NCBI GenBank assembly: GCA_047634015.1
Contig: JBLIDB010000062.1
Location: forward strand, 1 to 22,021
Length of the DNA: 22,021 nt
Reading direction: 5' to 3'
Source of the DNA: JAJRXG01 sp047634015
Lineage (GTDB): Bacteria; Bacteroidota; Bacteroidia; Chitinophagales; Saprospiraceae
In this document: one piece after another, positions 1-8,622 of the stretch
Position numbering within the stretch: the first letter of the stretch is position 1
Layout of the letters: every line of letters begins with the position of its first letter
The notes under the pieces: model-generated
Database searches by the model: none
Seen by the model: the letters and a program-made list of their open reading frames with translations, nothing else
Told to the model about the DNA's origin: nothing
Made by a program: the position numbers and the translations under genes

Positions 1-240
1 GCTATTGCCAAATACCAGAATTGAAAAGGAAGCTTACTGCTTTGCATCATCGTTCCACTCCGTAAAGTCGTTCTAAAAGAACAGCTCTTACACTGCCATT
101 GCTCTTTACCTTGTAGCCAATAGTGCTGGGTATGACTACATTTCTTACACAGCACACCTTACTTTCCCTCTTTGTGCTTTAAAATGAATGCGACAGCTGC
201 GCTCATCTGGAAAGTCCTTCATAAATCTTAATATGCTCAT
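1..240 (-). pseudogene. IS1595-type transposase, N-terminal fragment, frameshifted and cut by window edge
   Basis: Reading the minus strand from the ATG at 240 gives MSILRFMKDFPDERSC, then an interrupted reading, then CKKCSHTQHYW, QWQCKSCSFRTT, LRSGTMMQSSKLPFQFWY. The two CxxC pairs (CKKC and CKSC) and the RSGT segment match the zinc-ribbon N-terminus of IS1595-family DDE transposases as I know it. The first 26 codons and the zinc ribbon lie in different frames. Removing one base at about position 161 joins them (…GKEGVLCKKC…), so a single-nucleotide insertion explains the break. The catalytic domain would lie to the left of the window, so it is unknown whether the rest is intact. The sequence GGGTATCCCC at 331-340 upstream could belong to the element's terminal repeat, but the other end is not visible. 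Confidence 0.75.
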
Positions 241-510
241 ATCTCTTTTTGATACAAGTATACACGCCACAGTGCAACCTATTTGCGCTTAGGTATCTTT
301 TTGGACATTCATATTTTTTTATAATGTAAAGGGTATCCCCTTGTATTATTTGCATATCTTACTACGATAATTGTGTATCAGAAATCCTCGGATTCACTAT
401 TATTACATCCACCCATGAGCACATTATAGCAACCTCGAGTTTGAGGTTTGTTAAAAGGGAATTTCATGCATGTTTATGAACTCTAATCGTCTAAGTGAGA
501 GTTTTGTATC
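241..510. other. non-coding stretch between IS1595 remnant and the repeat-protein gene
   Basis: I see no gene here. The left part is probably the IS1595 end. A short inverted repeat AACCTC-GAGTTT-GAGGTT lies at 431-448. There is no strong TAnnTTTG promoter box. The nearest candidates are weak and sit at or just after 501. Confidence 0.5.
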
Positions 511-532
511 ATGCTTATTAAATATAGACTTG
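502..532 (+). promoter_or_regulatory. weak candidate promoter for the repeat-protein gene
   Basis: TTTTG at 502-506 and TAGACTTG at 525-532 are separated by 18 nt. The second differs from the Bacteroidota -7 consensus TAnnTTTG by one base, and the first resembles the -33 TTTG element. If real, transcription would start near 538 and translation would begin at the internal ATG at 562, not at 511. The match is imperfect, so this is only a suggestion. Confidence 0.25.
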
Positions 533-3500
533 TTAAAACCAATAAAAAATTAATTCGAGTTATGAGAAGAATGAGTTTGAGCCTTTTAATGATTACGCTG
601 CTATGCGGAATGAGTGCGCATGTTTCAGGGCAGATTATAATCAAAGAGATTACGGTCGATGGTCAGATTGAAATAGAAAACATCGGTACAGATACCATTA
701 ACTTGGAGCAATATTGGCTATGTAATAGACCACAATATGAGCGTATTGGAGCACTCAATGCTGTATGTGGTGATGTTAATCTTGAACCTGGAGAGCAGGT
801 GACAGTGTTAACCTCAACAATTAATCTTTCTGCTACAGGAGATGAACTTGGTATTTTTATTAGTTCGCAATTTTCAGACCCTAATAGTATAGTAGATTAT
901 ATTATTTGGGGAGAGCGTGATGGATCTACTAGAGAAAGTATAGCTGTAGATGCCTCGATATGGAATTCAGGAGAACGAGCGCCGGTATTTTCCGATAGTT
1001 TATCTCTTCAATATGATGGGGAAGGGAATGATGCAAGTGATTATACTGTGGCAGCTCCTTCTATCTGTGGCAGTATGACAACCGATAGTTGTGAAGTTGC
1101 AAGTGGAAGTATAATGGCTACAGGTGGTTTATTAGAATTATCATTCTGTCGCGATGATAGTATCGCTGCAAATGTAAATGTTACAGTAGACAGCGCCTTT
1201 GGAACATTAAGATCATGGGTTATAACGGATACAGCAGGAATCATAATTGATCTACCGCTTGGTCCTCCGTTTGATTTTTCCAGTAAAAATGCTGATGTGT
1301 GTTTTATATGGCATTTATCCTATGAAGCAGGTTTGATGGGTGCGGCAATTGGTCAGCCAGCTAGTGCATTATCAGGTTGTTTTGCATTATCTAATTCTAT
1401 TCGAATAAATGCGCTTGATAGTCTTTCTTGCGCTGATCCAGTTTGTGAGGCCAATGGAGGACAAATTCTTATTCAAGATTCTCTTACTGAACTTTCTATT
1501 TGTATTGATGATGATATTGTTGATACTATAAGTATCGCCTTGGTAGATAATAGCGGATCAAATTCCGCCTGGATAGTAAGTGACGCCTCAATGAATATTC
1601 TGGCTATTGAGAGTACCAATAATTTTAATTTAGATAGTGCGGGAGTTGGTGTTTGCCTTTTTATACATATAAGTTATGACGATGACATAGTAGGATTAGC
1701 AGTGGATAGTAATGTTATGAATATTGAAGGTTGCCACTCTATTTCTAATAGTATATTGGTGAATAGACTTTCTGGTGATGACTGCCTAGATATTTCGACC
1801 TGCGATGTAGAGGCAAGTGAGATATCTGTCAATGGACTTGCTGATGTTACGATTTGTGTAGATGATGATATCGTAGAAACAATAGTTCTAACTAGTTCTG
1901 GAGGGATCGGTGGTCAAACTACTTGGATTGTCACAGATACTTCAGGAATAATTTTAGCAGTTCAAGATTCTAATTTCTTTGACTTAGAACCAACAGGTGC
2001 TGGCGTCTGCCTGATATGGGAGATATCTCACGATGGTACTCTTGAAGGTGCAAGTGTTGATAGTAGTGCAGCAAGTCTTTCTGGTTGTATCGCCTTGTCA
2101 AATGCCGTTACTGTTACGAGATTATCAGGAGAAGATTGTCCCGAAGATTGTCCAGCAGCAGGAGGGTCTATAGCAATAGAAGGTGGTGATACTGAAATAG
2201 ATATATGTGCTGGTGATGGATTTAGCGATGCATTCAACGTTGTGTTGGAAGGCTCAGAAGGATCAAACTCCGCATGGGTTATTGCTGATGAAGATGGTAA
2301 TATTTTGGCATTTCCTTTGGCTCCTCCTTTTGATTTTGAGGGTGCCGGTGCTGGTGTAGCACATATATATAATTTAACTTATGAGAATGGTTTATCTGGA
2401 GCTTCCTTGGGAGGTAACGTCAATAGCTTAGGAGGATGTTTTGGTCTTTCTAATCCTATTATTGTTAGGCGCCGATTTGTTGCTGGAGGAGCTCTTTCTC
2501 TGGCGGCAGGTGGTGATGAAATTTCATATTGTGGTGATGGATCTGGATTTACAGCTTTTGATGTCATTATAAATAACGCTGTGGGTGCAAATATGAGATG
2601 GATAGTGACAAATGAAGAGGGCGCTATTATATCTTTTCCTTTGGGGTCTCCTTTTGATTTGGAGGGTACTGAGGCTGGAACCAATCTACTTTATAATATA
2701 AGTTTTGAAGATGGAACTTCAGATATTGAAATAGGAGCAAATATTTCTGATATCAGGGGTTGTTTTTCACTTTCTAATTCGATATCTATTATTAGAAATT
2801 CAGTTATCGGAGGCACGCTAGGTGCACCGAATGGTATAGACGAGATTACATTCTGTACTGGAGATGGCAGCAGTGATGCATTTGACGTCAGTCTTGAGGG
2901 TGCTGTTGGGCCTAATAGTGCTTACGTAGTTACTGATACGAACCTAACAATATTGGCTATTTCAGAAAGTGGGACTTTTGATTTTGAAGAGGCAGGTGCA
3001 GGTGTATGTTTAATCTGGCATGTAAGTTTTGCAGATGAGTTGACCGGCGCAGTTGTAGATAGCAGCGCTGCAAATCTTAGTGGCTGTTTTGAACTTTCTA
3101 ATCCAGTGACCGTAATAAGAGTGAGTGGTGAAGATTGCCCAGAACCTTGTCTTGCAGATGGAGGCATAGCAATGATAGCTGGAGGAGATACAAGTATTGA
3201 TATTTGTGCTGATGACCAGATTTCTGATGAGTTTAGTATTGTTGTTTCTGATGGAACAGGACCTAATAGTGCTTGGTTTGTAACTGATGAGGAAGGAAAT
3301 ATTTTAGGATTTCCAGATTCTACGCTTATCGATCTTGAGGGCGCAGGACCAGGAGTTTCTTTGGTTAGAAATATTAGCTATGAAGATGGAGTGATCTTGC
3401 CTGAAATAGGTGGGAATATTTCTGAGTTATTTGGCTGCTTTGGGCTATCCACTCCAATAACTGTGAATCGTTTGACAGGTGGTGATTGTTCTACCGTATG

Positions 3501-4800
3501 TATTATAGAAAGAAGTACTATTACAACACAAGAAGGAGCAACAGCTATTACTATATGTTCGGATGACGGAGAAGCGGACCCTATTACAATTATAACAAAT
3601 GGAGGGACAGGATCTGATAACACTTACTTAATTGCTGATGCAGATAATCGAATATTGAATATCGCTATGGGTAATGATTTTGACCTTGAAGGGACAGGAT
3701 CTGGAACAAACCTATTATATCATGTTAGTTCAGTAGGTACACTCTCAGGTATTGCTTTGGGAGCTAATACGCAAGATATAGGGGGCTGTTTTGCACTCTC
3801 TAATTCTATTAGTGTAACAAAACTGATAGGCGAAGAATGTATCGAGCTGTGTGGAACTGATGGTGGAACTGTTATGTATAGCGATGGGACTAATGAAATG
3901 GAATTTTGTTCTGGGGATGTAGTTTTTACAATTTCTCATACATCTGAAGCGGATCCAGAATTTGATTATTTCTACATCTTAACGGATGCTCAGGATAATA
4001 TAATGGAGGTTAGAAATAGTGCTGATGGTGGCGACTATGATATGAGTAGATCTGCAAAAGGTGTATCGCATATTTGGGGATGGAGTTCTGATGGCACTAA
4101 AGAGCCTGAGATCGGCGCATCAATATCTACACTTGAACAAGACTGTAATACATTATCTGGAGACTTTATCAATGTAAGTCGAATTACGGGTGGTATGTGT
4201 GATGTAGGATGTCATGCACCTCGTGATGTACGTATAAGTAAAAAGGGTAATGGTAGATACTCCGTCAGATGGGATAAAGTAGCAGAAGCAATCGGCTATG
4301 AGATGGAGATTGGATTTGAAGGCTTACCACAATCTTTTGCATTAATACAATTAACTAAAAAGAAAGTTACTGTAAGTGCTCCTGCAGATAGAGTAGTTGT
4401 AATTAGAGTTCGAGCTATATGTGCTGATGGTGAGAGCTCTCCTTATACAAGAGATTTCTTGATAACTCCAGACACTAAATCAAAGGTATTTTCAGGCGCT
4501 ACTATCCGATTTACAGATAAGATAAGAGTATCTGAAATACTCGTTACAGAACAAGAGCCATTATTTCCTAACCCTGCAGGGGAATATATAAATGTATGGT
4601 ATGATGGAGAAGGAGTAGAGGGGCAAATGACTATCTTCTCAAGAGATGGTCGTGAGGCAATGAGAAGTATCCTTCCAGGAGATACAGAATATCATGAGGT
4701 GGATATAGAAAGCTTACCACGAGGTATGTACTTCATGATGATTAGAAGTAACGGAGAAATGTGGATGCAAGAGAAGTTTGTAAAATCAGATCAATTCTAA
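511..4800 (+). CDS. large secreted/surface repeat protein with T9SS C-terminal sorting domain
   Basis: This 1429-residue protein is predicted to be exported by Sec and then crossed over the outer membrane by the type IX system. The open frame starts at 511, but ATG 562 (Met18, MRRMSLSLLMITLLCGMSA) gives a canonical signal peptide ending near SGQ and may be the true start. Residues about 41-190 resemble a lamin-tail domain (IENIG, LEPGEQVTV, DYIIWG). Residues 195-1234 are nine tandem repeats of about 108-120 residues. Each has a first cysteine followed by an acidic DD/GD stretch, a W.V.D..G.I strand, a FDLEGAG.GV turn and a GCF.LSN.I.V.R strand, and most end in a cysteine. Residues about 1235-1324 look fibronectin-III-like. 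Residues 1349-1429 form a type A sorting domain (FPNPAGEYINV, LPRGMYFMMI, EKFVK). It is probably an adhesin or surface filament; the ligand is unknown. It stands alone, with a terminator behind it. Confidence 0.9.
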   Translation: MLIKYRLVKTNKKLIRVMRRMSLSLLMITLLCGMSAHVSGQIIIKEITVDGQIEIENIGTDTINLEQYWLCNRPQYERIGALNAVCGDVNLEPGEQVTVLTSTINLSATGDELGIFISSQFSDPNSIVDYIIWGERDGSTRESIAVDASIWNSGERAPVFSDSLSLQYDGEGNDASDYTVAAPSICGSMTTDSCEVASGSIMATGGLLELSFCRDDSIAANVNVTVDSAFGTLRSWVITDTAGIIIDLPLGPPFDFSSKNADVCFIWHLSYEAGLMGAAIGQPASALSGCFALSNSIRINALDSLSCADPVCEANGGQILIQDSLTELSICIDDDIVDTISIALVDNSGSNSAWIVSDASMNILAIESTNNFNLDSAGVGVCLFIHISYDDDIVGLAVDSNVMNIEGCHSISNSILVNRLSGDDCLDISTCDVEASEISVNGLADVTICVDDDIVETIVLTSSGGIGGQTTWIVTDTSGIILAVQDSNFFDLEPTGAGVCLIWEISHDGTLEGASVDSSAASLSGCIALSNAVTVTRLSGEDCPEDCPAAGGSIAIEGGDTEIDICAGDGFSDAFNVVLEGSEGSNSAWVIADEDGNILAFPLAPPFDFEGAGAGVAHIYNLTYENGLSGASLGGNVNSLGGCFGLSNPIIVRRRFVAGGALSLAAGGDEISYCGDGSGFTAFDVIINNAVGANMRWIVTNEEGAIISFPLGSPFDLEGTEAGTNLLYNISFEDGTSDIEIGANISDIRGCFSLSNSISIIRNSVIGGTLGAPNGIDEITFCTGDGSSDAFDVSLEGAVGPNSAYVVTDTNLTILAISESGTFDFEEAGAGVCLIWHVSFADELTGAVVDSSAANLSGCFELSNPVTVIRVSGEDCPEPCLADGGIAMIAGGDTSIDICADDQISDEFSIVVSDGTGPNSAWFVTDEEGNILGFPDSTLIDLEGAGPGVSLVRNISYEDGVILPEIGGNISELFGCFGLSTPITVNRLTGGDCSTVCIIERSTITTQEGATAITICSDDGEADPITIITNGGTGSDNTYLIADADNRILNIAMGNDFDLEGTGSGTNLLYHVSSVGTLSGIALGANTQDIGGCFALSNSISVTKLIGEECIELCGTDGGTVMYSDGTNEMEFCSGDVVFTISHTSEADPEFDYFYILTDAQDNIMEVRNSADGGDYDMSRSAKGVSHIWGWSSDGTKEPEIGASISTLEQDCNTLSGDFINVSRITGGMCDVGCHAPRDVRISKKGNGRYSVRWDKVAEAIGYEMEIGFEGLPQSFALIQLTKKKVTVSAPADRVVVIRVRAICADGESSPYTRDFLITPDTKSKVFSGATIRFTDKIRVSEILVTEQEPLFPNPAGEYINVWYDGEGVEGQMTIFSRDGREAMRSILPGDTEYHEVDIESLPRGMYFMMIRSNGEMWMQEKFVKSDQF
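1093..4212 (+). repeat. nine tandem ~110-120-residue repeats encoded in the surface protein
   Basis: Repeat boundaries, by the last cysteine or equivalent point, are residues 195-312, 313-431, 432-547, 548-656, 657-764, 765-880, 881-997, 998-1114 and 1115-1234. Repeats 4 and 5 lack the closing DC..C segment seen in the others. The most constant pieces are GG…I.C.DD near the start, NSAW.V.D..GNIL in the middle and GCF.LSN near the end. Repeats 3 and 6 share GVCLIW, VDSSAA.LSGC and SGEDCPE almost word for word, suggesting a recent copy, while repeat 9 is the most divergent. Confidence 0.85.
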
Positions 4801-4819
4801 GACAAATAAAGTTTAATGA

Positions 4820-4854
4820 AAAACGGGACTCTTGTTAATCAAGGGTCTCGTTTT
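4820..4854 (+). terminator. hairpin terminator after the repeat-protein gene
   Basis: AAAACGGGACTCTTG, loop TTAAT, then CAAGGGTCTCGTTTT: a 15-bp stem with two G-U pairs, starting 20 nt after the stop codon. The stem itself begins with an A tract and ends in TTTT, so it may also work on the opposite strand. Confidence 0.8.
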
Positions 4855-4933
4855 CTGTTTTAGTATAAAACGGGAAAGCAAGAATTGCACTCAGTCATCT
4901 TCCCTATTTATTAAGTGGCGTCGATTATATGAG

Positions 4934-4941
4934 TAATTTTG
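4934..4941 (+). promoter_or_regulatory. -7 box TAATTTTG for the EamA gene
   Basis: This is a perfect match to the Bacteroidota -7 consensus TAnnTTTG, 18 nt before the ATG at 4960. No clear -33 TTTG was found at the expected distance. The box includes the in-frame TTG at 4939, which argues that this TTG is not a start codon. Confidence 0.6.
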
Positions 4942-4959
4942 CACTCTGATATAAGTGCA

Positions 4960-5850
4960 ATGCGGGGAGTTCGGTATGGTGGTTTCTTGGCATTAATAGG
5001 AGCTGTTCTTTTTAGTACGAAGGCAATATTAGTGAAACTAGCATACAATTATGATATTGATAGTGTGTCTTTGTTGAATCTTAGGATGCTCTTTGCATTA
5101 CCGATATTTGCGGGAATAGCAATTCATAAGTTTTCAAAAGACAAGACTAAAATAGCGCTTGCCAAAGAATACAAATGGTCCGTCATTTTATTCGGATTTC
5201 TTGGCTATTATGTAGCAAGTCTGGCAGATCTCGAAGGGTTGAGATTTATTGATGCAAGCCTAGAGAGGATCGTTATATTTATGTATCCGACTTTGGTAGT
5301 GATACTATCTTATATCTTTCTAAGAAAGAGAATTACTCGGGTTCAACTTTATGCGATAGTCACAACATACATTGGCGTGATGATCGCGTTGGGGGGGAAT
5401 TTGATTATTAATGCTTCTGATAATTTTATTTGGGGGGTTATGCTGATTCTCTTTAGCGCATTTGCATATGCGATTTATCTTATTGGCAGCGGAGAAGTTG
5501 CTCCGAAATTAGGAACCAGAATTTATAATTCATTGTCTATGACTGTGGCCGCTCTGGCAATAATAATTCATAATGCGATCCTTCATGGATTTAACATGTT
5601 AGATTTCCAATGGGAGATATATCTTATCGCATTTTTGATAAGTACATTCAGTACAGTAATTCCTTCATATATGATTGTGGAGGGAATTAGAATTATTGGT
5701 GCAAGTAAGGCTAGTATTATTGGTACAGTAGGCCCGATTTCTACGATTATTTTAGCTTCGCTGATATTACAGGAGGATATTCATGTGATCCAGTGGGTAG
5801 GGTCACTTTTGGTAGTGGCAAGTGTCGTCTTTGTGATGCTTAAAAAATAA
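4960..5850 (+). CDS. EamA/DMT-family membrane transporter
   Basis: This 296-residue, very hydrophobic protein has about ten predicted membrane segments arranged as two EamA repeats (roughly residues 7-140 and 155-294). It opens with GGFLALIGAVLFSTKAILVKLAY, the usual first helix of the drug/metabolite transporter superfamily. The second repeat carries GVMLILFSAFAYAIYLIGSG and ends VGSLLVVASVVFVMLKK. Family members export or take up small metabolites such as amino acids; the substrate cannot be told from sequence. The ATG at 4960 was chosen because a promoter -7 box overlaps the alternative TTG at 4939. The gene ends only 11 nt from the end of rfbD on the other strand, with no clear terminator between them. 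Confidence 0.88.
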   Translation: MRGVRYGGFLALIGAVLFSTKAILVKLAYNYDIDSVSLLNLRMLFALPIFAGIAIHKFSKDKTKIALAKEYKWSVILFGFLGYYVASLADLEGLRFIDASLERIVIFMYPTLVVILSYIFLRKRITRVQLYAIVTTYIGVMIALGGNLIINASDNFIWGVMLILFSAFAYAIYLIGSGEVAPKLGTRIYNSLSMTVAALAIIIHNAILHGFNMLDFQWEIYLIAFLISTFSTVIPSYMIVEGIRIIGASKASIIGTVGPISTIILASLILQEDIHVIQWVGSLLVVASVVFVMLKK

Positions 5851-5861
5851 AATTAGTAAAC

Positions 5862-6752
5862 TTATTGCTTCAAAAGATCAAGACAGGATTGAAGACTCTT
5901 TTCTATAGTAGGTATTATTCCTAAATTGAACGTGGTTCTAATTTTGGAGGTATTCATAACACTCCAAAAAGGCCTCGGAGCAGGGGCTCCGTATTGCTCT
6001 GTTGTTGTATTGTGCACTTCACAGGCAATGTTTTCTAATTTGAAAATCAACCTGGCGAAGTCTGCCCAATTTATCTCTCCTGAATTACAATAATTGTAAT
6101 GCTCATTGAGTCCAGTTTTACTTTCTTCAAGAGATCCTATTATCTTCATGGTGTCAGATGCGAGGTTAGCGGCATACGTAGGACAACCTTGTTGGTCAGA
6201 AACAATGGTAAGAGCATCTTGCTCAATTCCTAAGTGCAACATTGTTTTTACGAAGTTATTTTGATAGGATGAGTATAACCATGATACACGAATATTGATC
6301 CATGCTATATCAGAAATTTCAAGCAGTTTTTCCCCTGCTCTTTTACTCTGGCCATATACGCCTTTTGGGGTGCAATTATCATCTTCTAATATTGGACGAT
6401 CTATAATAGAATGATAAACATAATCTGTGGAGTAGTTGAATATAGTACTATTATGGATTTCCGCACCTTTTATTAAATTAGAAATTCCCCCTTCATTTAT
6501 AGCAAATGCATTTATTTTGTTTTCTTCAGCCTTATCCACGGCGGTATAGGCTGCGCAATTTATAATATAAGTGGGTTGCCACTTAGTGCAGATTGTTAGC
6601 ACTTCAGGAAGGGTACAAATGTCTAAAGACGCACGACTCGTAAATAGGAATTCATATGCTTCATTTTCTACTGCCCATTTTCTAAACTCTCTTCCCAGCT
6701 GTCCATTGGAACCAGTTACGAGAATGATCGTTCTTTTGGGAGGAATAAACAT
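5862..6752 (-). CDS. rfbD: dTDP-4-dehydrorhamnose reductase
   Basis: RmlD reduces dTDP-4-keto-L-rhamnose to dTDP-L-rhamnose with NAD(P)H, the last step of activated rhamnose synthesis for cell-surface glycans. The 296-residue protein has a Rossmann nucleotide-binding motif GSNGQLG at 14-20, INCAAYTAVDKAE at about 64-76, and the short-chain dehydrogenase catalytic residues: Thr109 in STDYVY, and Tyr133 and Lys137 in YGQSK. Its length is normal for the family. It is the last gene of the minus-strand operon, 5 nt downstream of rfbC. The rfbA and rfbB genes for the first two steps are not in this window. Confidence 0.93.
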   Translation of the reverse strand: MFIPPKRTIILVTGSNGQLGREFRKWAVENEAYEFLFTSRASLDICTLPEVLTICTKWQPTYIINCAAYTAVDKAEENKINAFAINEGGISNLIKGAEIHNSTIFNYSTDYVYHSIIDRPILEDDNCTPKGVYGQSKRAGEKLLEISDIAWINIRVSWLYSSYQNNFVKTMLHLGIEQDALTIVSDQQGCPTYAANLASDTMKIIGSLEESKTGLNEHYNYCNSGEINWADFARLIFKLENIACEVHNTTTEQYGAPAPRPFWSVMNTSKIRTTFNLGIIPTIEKSLQSCLDLLKQ

Positions 6753-6757
6753 AGGCC

Positions 6758-7294
6758 TTATTTGAGGTGATCACCGAAAGCAGGTAATTCTAAATCTTTG
6801 CTCGAAAGTAGCAATTCTGAACTTTCTATAGGCCAGTCAATACCTAAGGAGAGATCGTTATATATGATTCCTCCTTCACCTTCTTTATTGTAATAATTGT
6901 CACACTTATAAGCAAATATTGCCGTTTCTGATACGACTACGAACCCATGAGCGAAGCCTCTCGGCACATACATTTGACGCTTATTACTTGCGGTTAACAT
7001 AGTACCATACCATTTACCGTAAGTGTCAGAAGTTTCTCTAAGATCAACTGCTACATCATAGATCTCTCCTGTAATCGCCCTTACGAGTTTGGCTTGTGCA
7101 GCGCCTCCTATCTGATAATGTAGGCCTCTGAGGACACCACGATTGCTCTTTGATTCATTGTCTTGTACCCATGGATTTGAAAAATCAGGGTATGTTGATT
7201 CGTTATAAGATTCAAAAAAATATCCCCTCTCATCTTCGAACACACGTGGTTCTAATACAAGTAGATCTTTGATTCCAGTATCTATAATATTCAA
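6758..7294 (-). CDS. rfbC: dTDP-4-dehydrorhamnose 3,5-epimerase
   Basis: RmlC epimerises dTDP-4-keto-6-deoxyglucose at C3 and C5, giving the substrate for RfbD. The 178-residue protein has the typical cupin pattern: DERGYFFESYN at 21-31, RGVLRGLHYQ with the catalytic His59, GEIYDVAVDLR, YVPRGFAHGFVV and the catalytic-site Tyr129 in FAYKC. It starts 8 nt after the der stop codon and ends 5 nt before rfbD, so it is co-transcribed with both. Confidence 0.94.
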   Translation of the reverse strand: MNIIDTGIKDLLVLEPRVFEDERGYFFESYNESTYPDFSNPWVQDNESKSNRGVLRGLHYQIGGAAQAKLVRAITGEIYDVAVDLRETSDTYGKWYGTMLTASNKRQMYVPRGFAHGFVVVSETAIFAYKCDNYYNKEGEGGIIYNDLSLGIDWPIESSELLLSSKDLELPAFGDHLK

Positions 7295-7302
7295 AACGAA
7301 TT

Positions 7303-8613
7303 CTATTTTTCTTTGAAGATTACGCTAATTGGAACTCCGGTAAAGTCAAAACGTTCTCTCAATTGATTTTCTAAATATAATCTGTAGTGTTCCTTTACAT
7401 GTTGAGGATGATTACAGAAGAATGCAAATGCTGGATACTTAGTAGGAAGCTGTGTGATATATTTGATTTTTATCATTCTACCACGGTGTGCTGGTGGCGG
7501 AGTTTTGGTCAGCATTTCTTGGAGTGCCTCATTGAGCACAGAAGTTTTAATCCTACGGGTCTTATTCGCATAAACTTCCTCTATAAGATCTACAGCTTTA
7601 TAAATTCGCTGTTTCTCCAAAGCAGAAATAAATAAGACAGGAACATCTGTAAATGGAGCTATTTTAGATTTTATCTCTTTTTCGTAATCCCTGGCAGAAT
7701 TGGTTTCTTTATTATCAACAAGGTCCCATTTATTAATAAGAATGATTATTCCTCGTCTTCGTCGTTGGATCAAAGAGAAAATGCTCATATCCTGCGCCTC
7801 AATACCATGCTGCGCATCTATCATCAAAAGACAAACGTCTGTTTCATCGATAGACTTAATGGCCCTGATAACAGAATAGAACTCTAAGTCCTCATGAACT
7901 TTCCTCTTCTTACGGATTCCAGCAGTATCTATAAATATGAGGTCCTTGCCAAATTTTGTATATCTCGTATGAATGGCATCTCTTGTCGTACCGGCTATAT
8001 CTGTTACGATGTTGCGGTCTTCGTCAAGTAGGGCATTTACAAAAGAAGATTTCCCAACATTGGGGCGACCGAGAACAGCAATTTTAGGAATGTCCAACTC
8101 GTCTAATGGGTTGTAATCTGGCGGAAGTAAATCAATTACTGCATCTAAAAAATCCCCCGTACCACTACCACTAATAGAAGAAAGGAAGAAAGTATTGTCG
8201 AACCCTAAGCTCCAAAATTCATTGGCTGCTAGATATCGAGCGTTGTTATCAACCTTATTTACAGCTACTATGATCTTCTTCTTAGATTTACGTAACATGC
8301 TTGCAACAGCCTCATCAAAATCTGTTACACCAGTGGTAACATCCACCATGAAGATTATTACATCGGCCTCATCAATAGCAATGTTCACTTGCGCTCGAAT
8401 GGCCTTTTCGAAGACATCCTCGCTATTTTTTACGAACCCTCCAGTATCTACCACATGGACCTTGCGACCATTCCACTCAGTATATCCATAGATGCGATCA
8501 CGGGTCACGCCGCTAATATTATCTATAATAGCTTTACGCTCACCGATGAGGCGATTGAATAGGGTGGATTTGCCGACATTAGGACGACCAACAATTGCTA
8601 TGAGATTGGACAT
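7303..8613 (-). CDS. der: ribosome biogenesis GTPase Der (EngA)
   Basis: Der is a tandem-GTPase factor needed for assembly of the large ribosomal subunit. The 436-residue protein has two complete GTPase domains: GRPNVGKST at 9-17, DTGG at 56-59 and NKVD at 119-122; then GRPNVGKSS at 182-190, DTAG at 229-232 and NKWD at 294-297. A C-terminal KH-like domain follows (from about 350, ending FTGVPISVIFKEK). The length and order are exactly those of the family. It lies 9 nt downstream of era. Confidence 0.97.
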   Translation of the reverse strand: MSNLIAIVGRPNVGKSTLFNRLIGERKAIIDNISGVTRDRIYGYTEWNGRKVHVVDTGGFVKNSEDVFEKAIRAQVNIAIDEADVIIFMVDVTTGVTDFDEAVASMLRKSKKKIIVAVNKVDNNARYLAANEFWSLGFDNTFFLSSISGSGTGDFLDAVIDLLPPDYNPLDELDIPKIAVLGRPNVGKSSFVNALLDEDRNIVTDIAGTTRDAIHTRYTKFGKDLIFIDTAGIRKKRKVHEDLEFYSVIRAIKSIDETDVCLLMIDAQHGIEAQDMSIFSLIQRRRRGIIILINKWDLVDNKETNSARDYEKEIKSKIAPFTDVPVLFISALEKQRIYKAVDLIEEVYANKTRRIKTSVLNEALQEMLTKTPPPAHRGRMIKIKYITQLPTKYPAFAFFCNHPQHVKEHYRLYLENQLRERFDFTGVPISVIFKEK

Positions 8614-8622
8614 AATTAAATT

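Noticed and set aside
1041..3939. Six minus-strand open frames of 60-100 codons inside the giant repeat gene
   Set aside because: They recur opposite the same part of the repeats, are low-complexity Ser/Pro/Ala translations, and lie antisense to a clearly coding frame.
8195..8491. 98-codon plus-strand frame opposite der
   Set aside because: Antisense shadow of the highly conserved first GTPase domain, with no promoter or recognisable motif.
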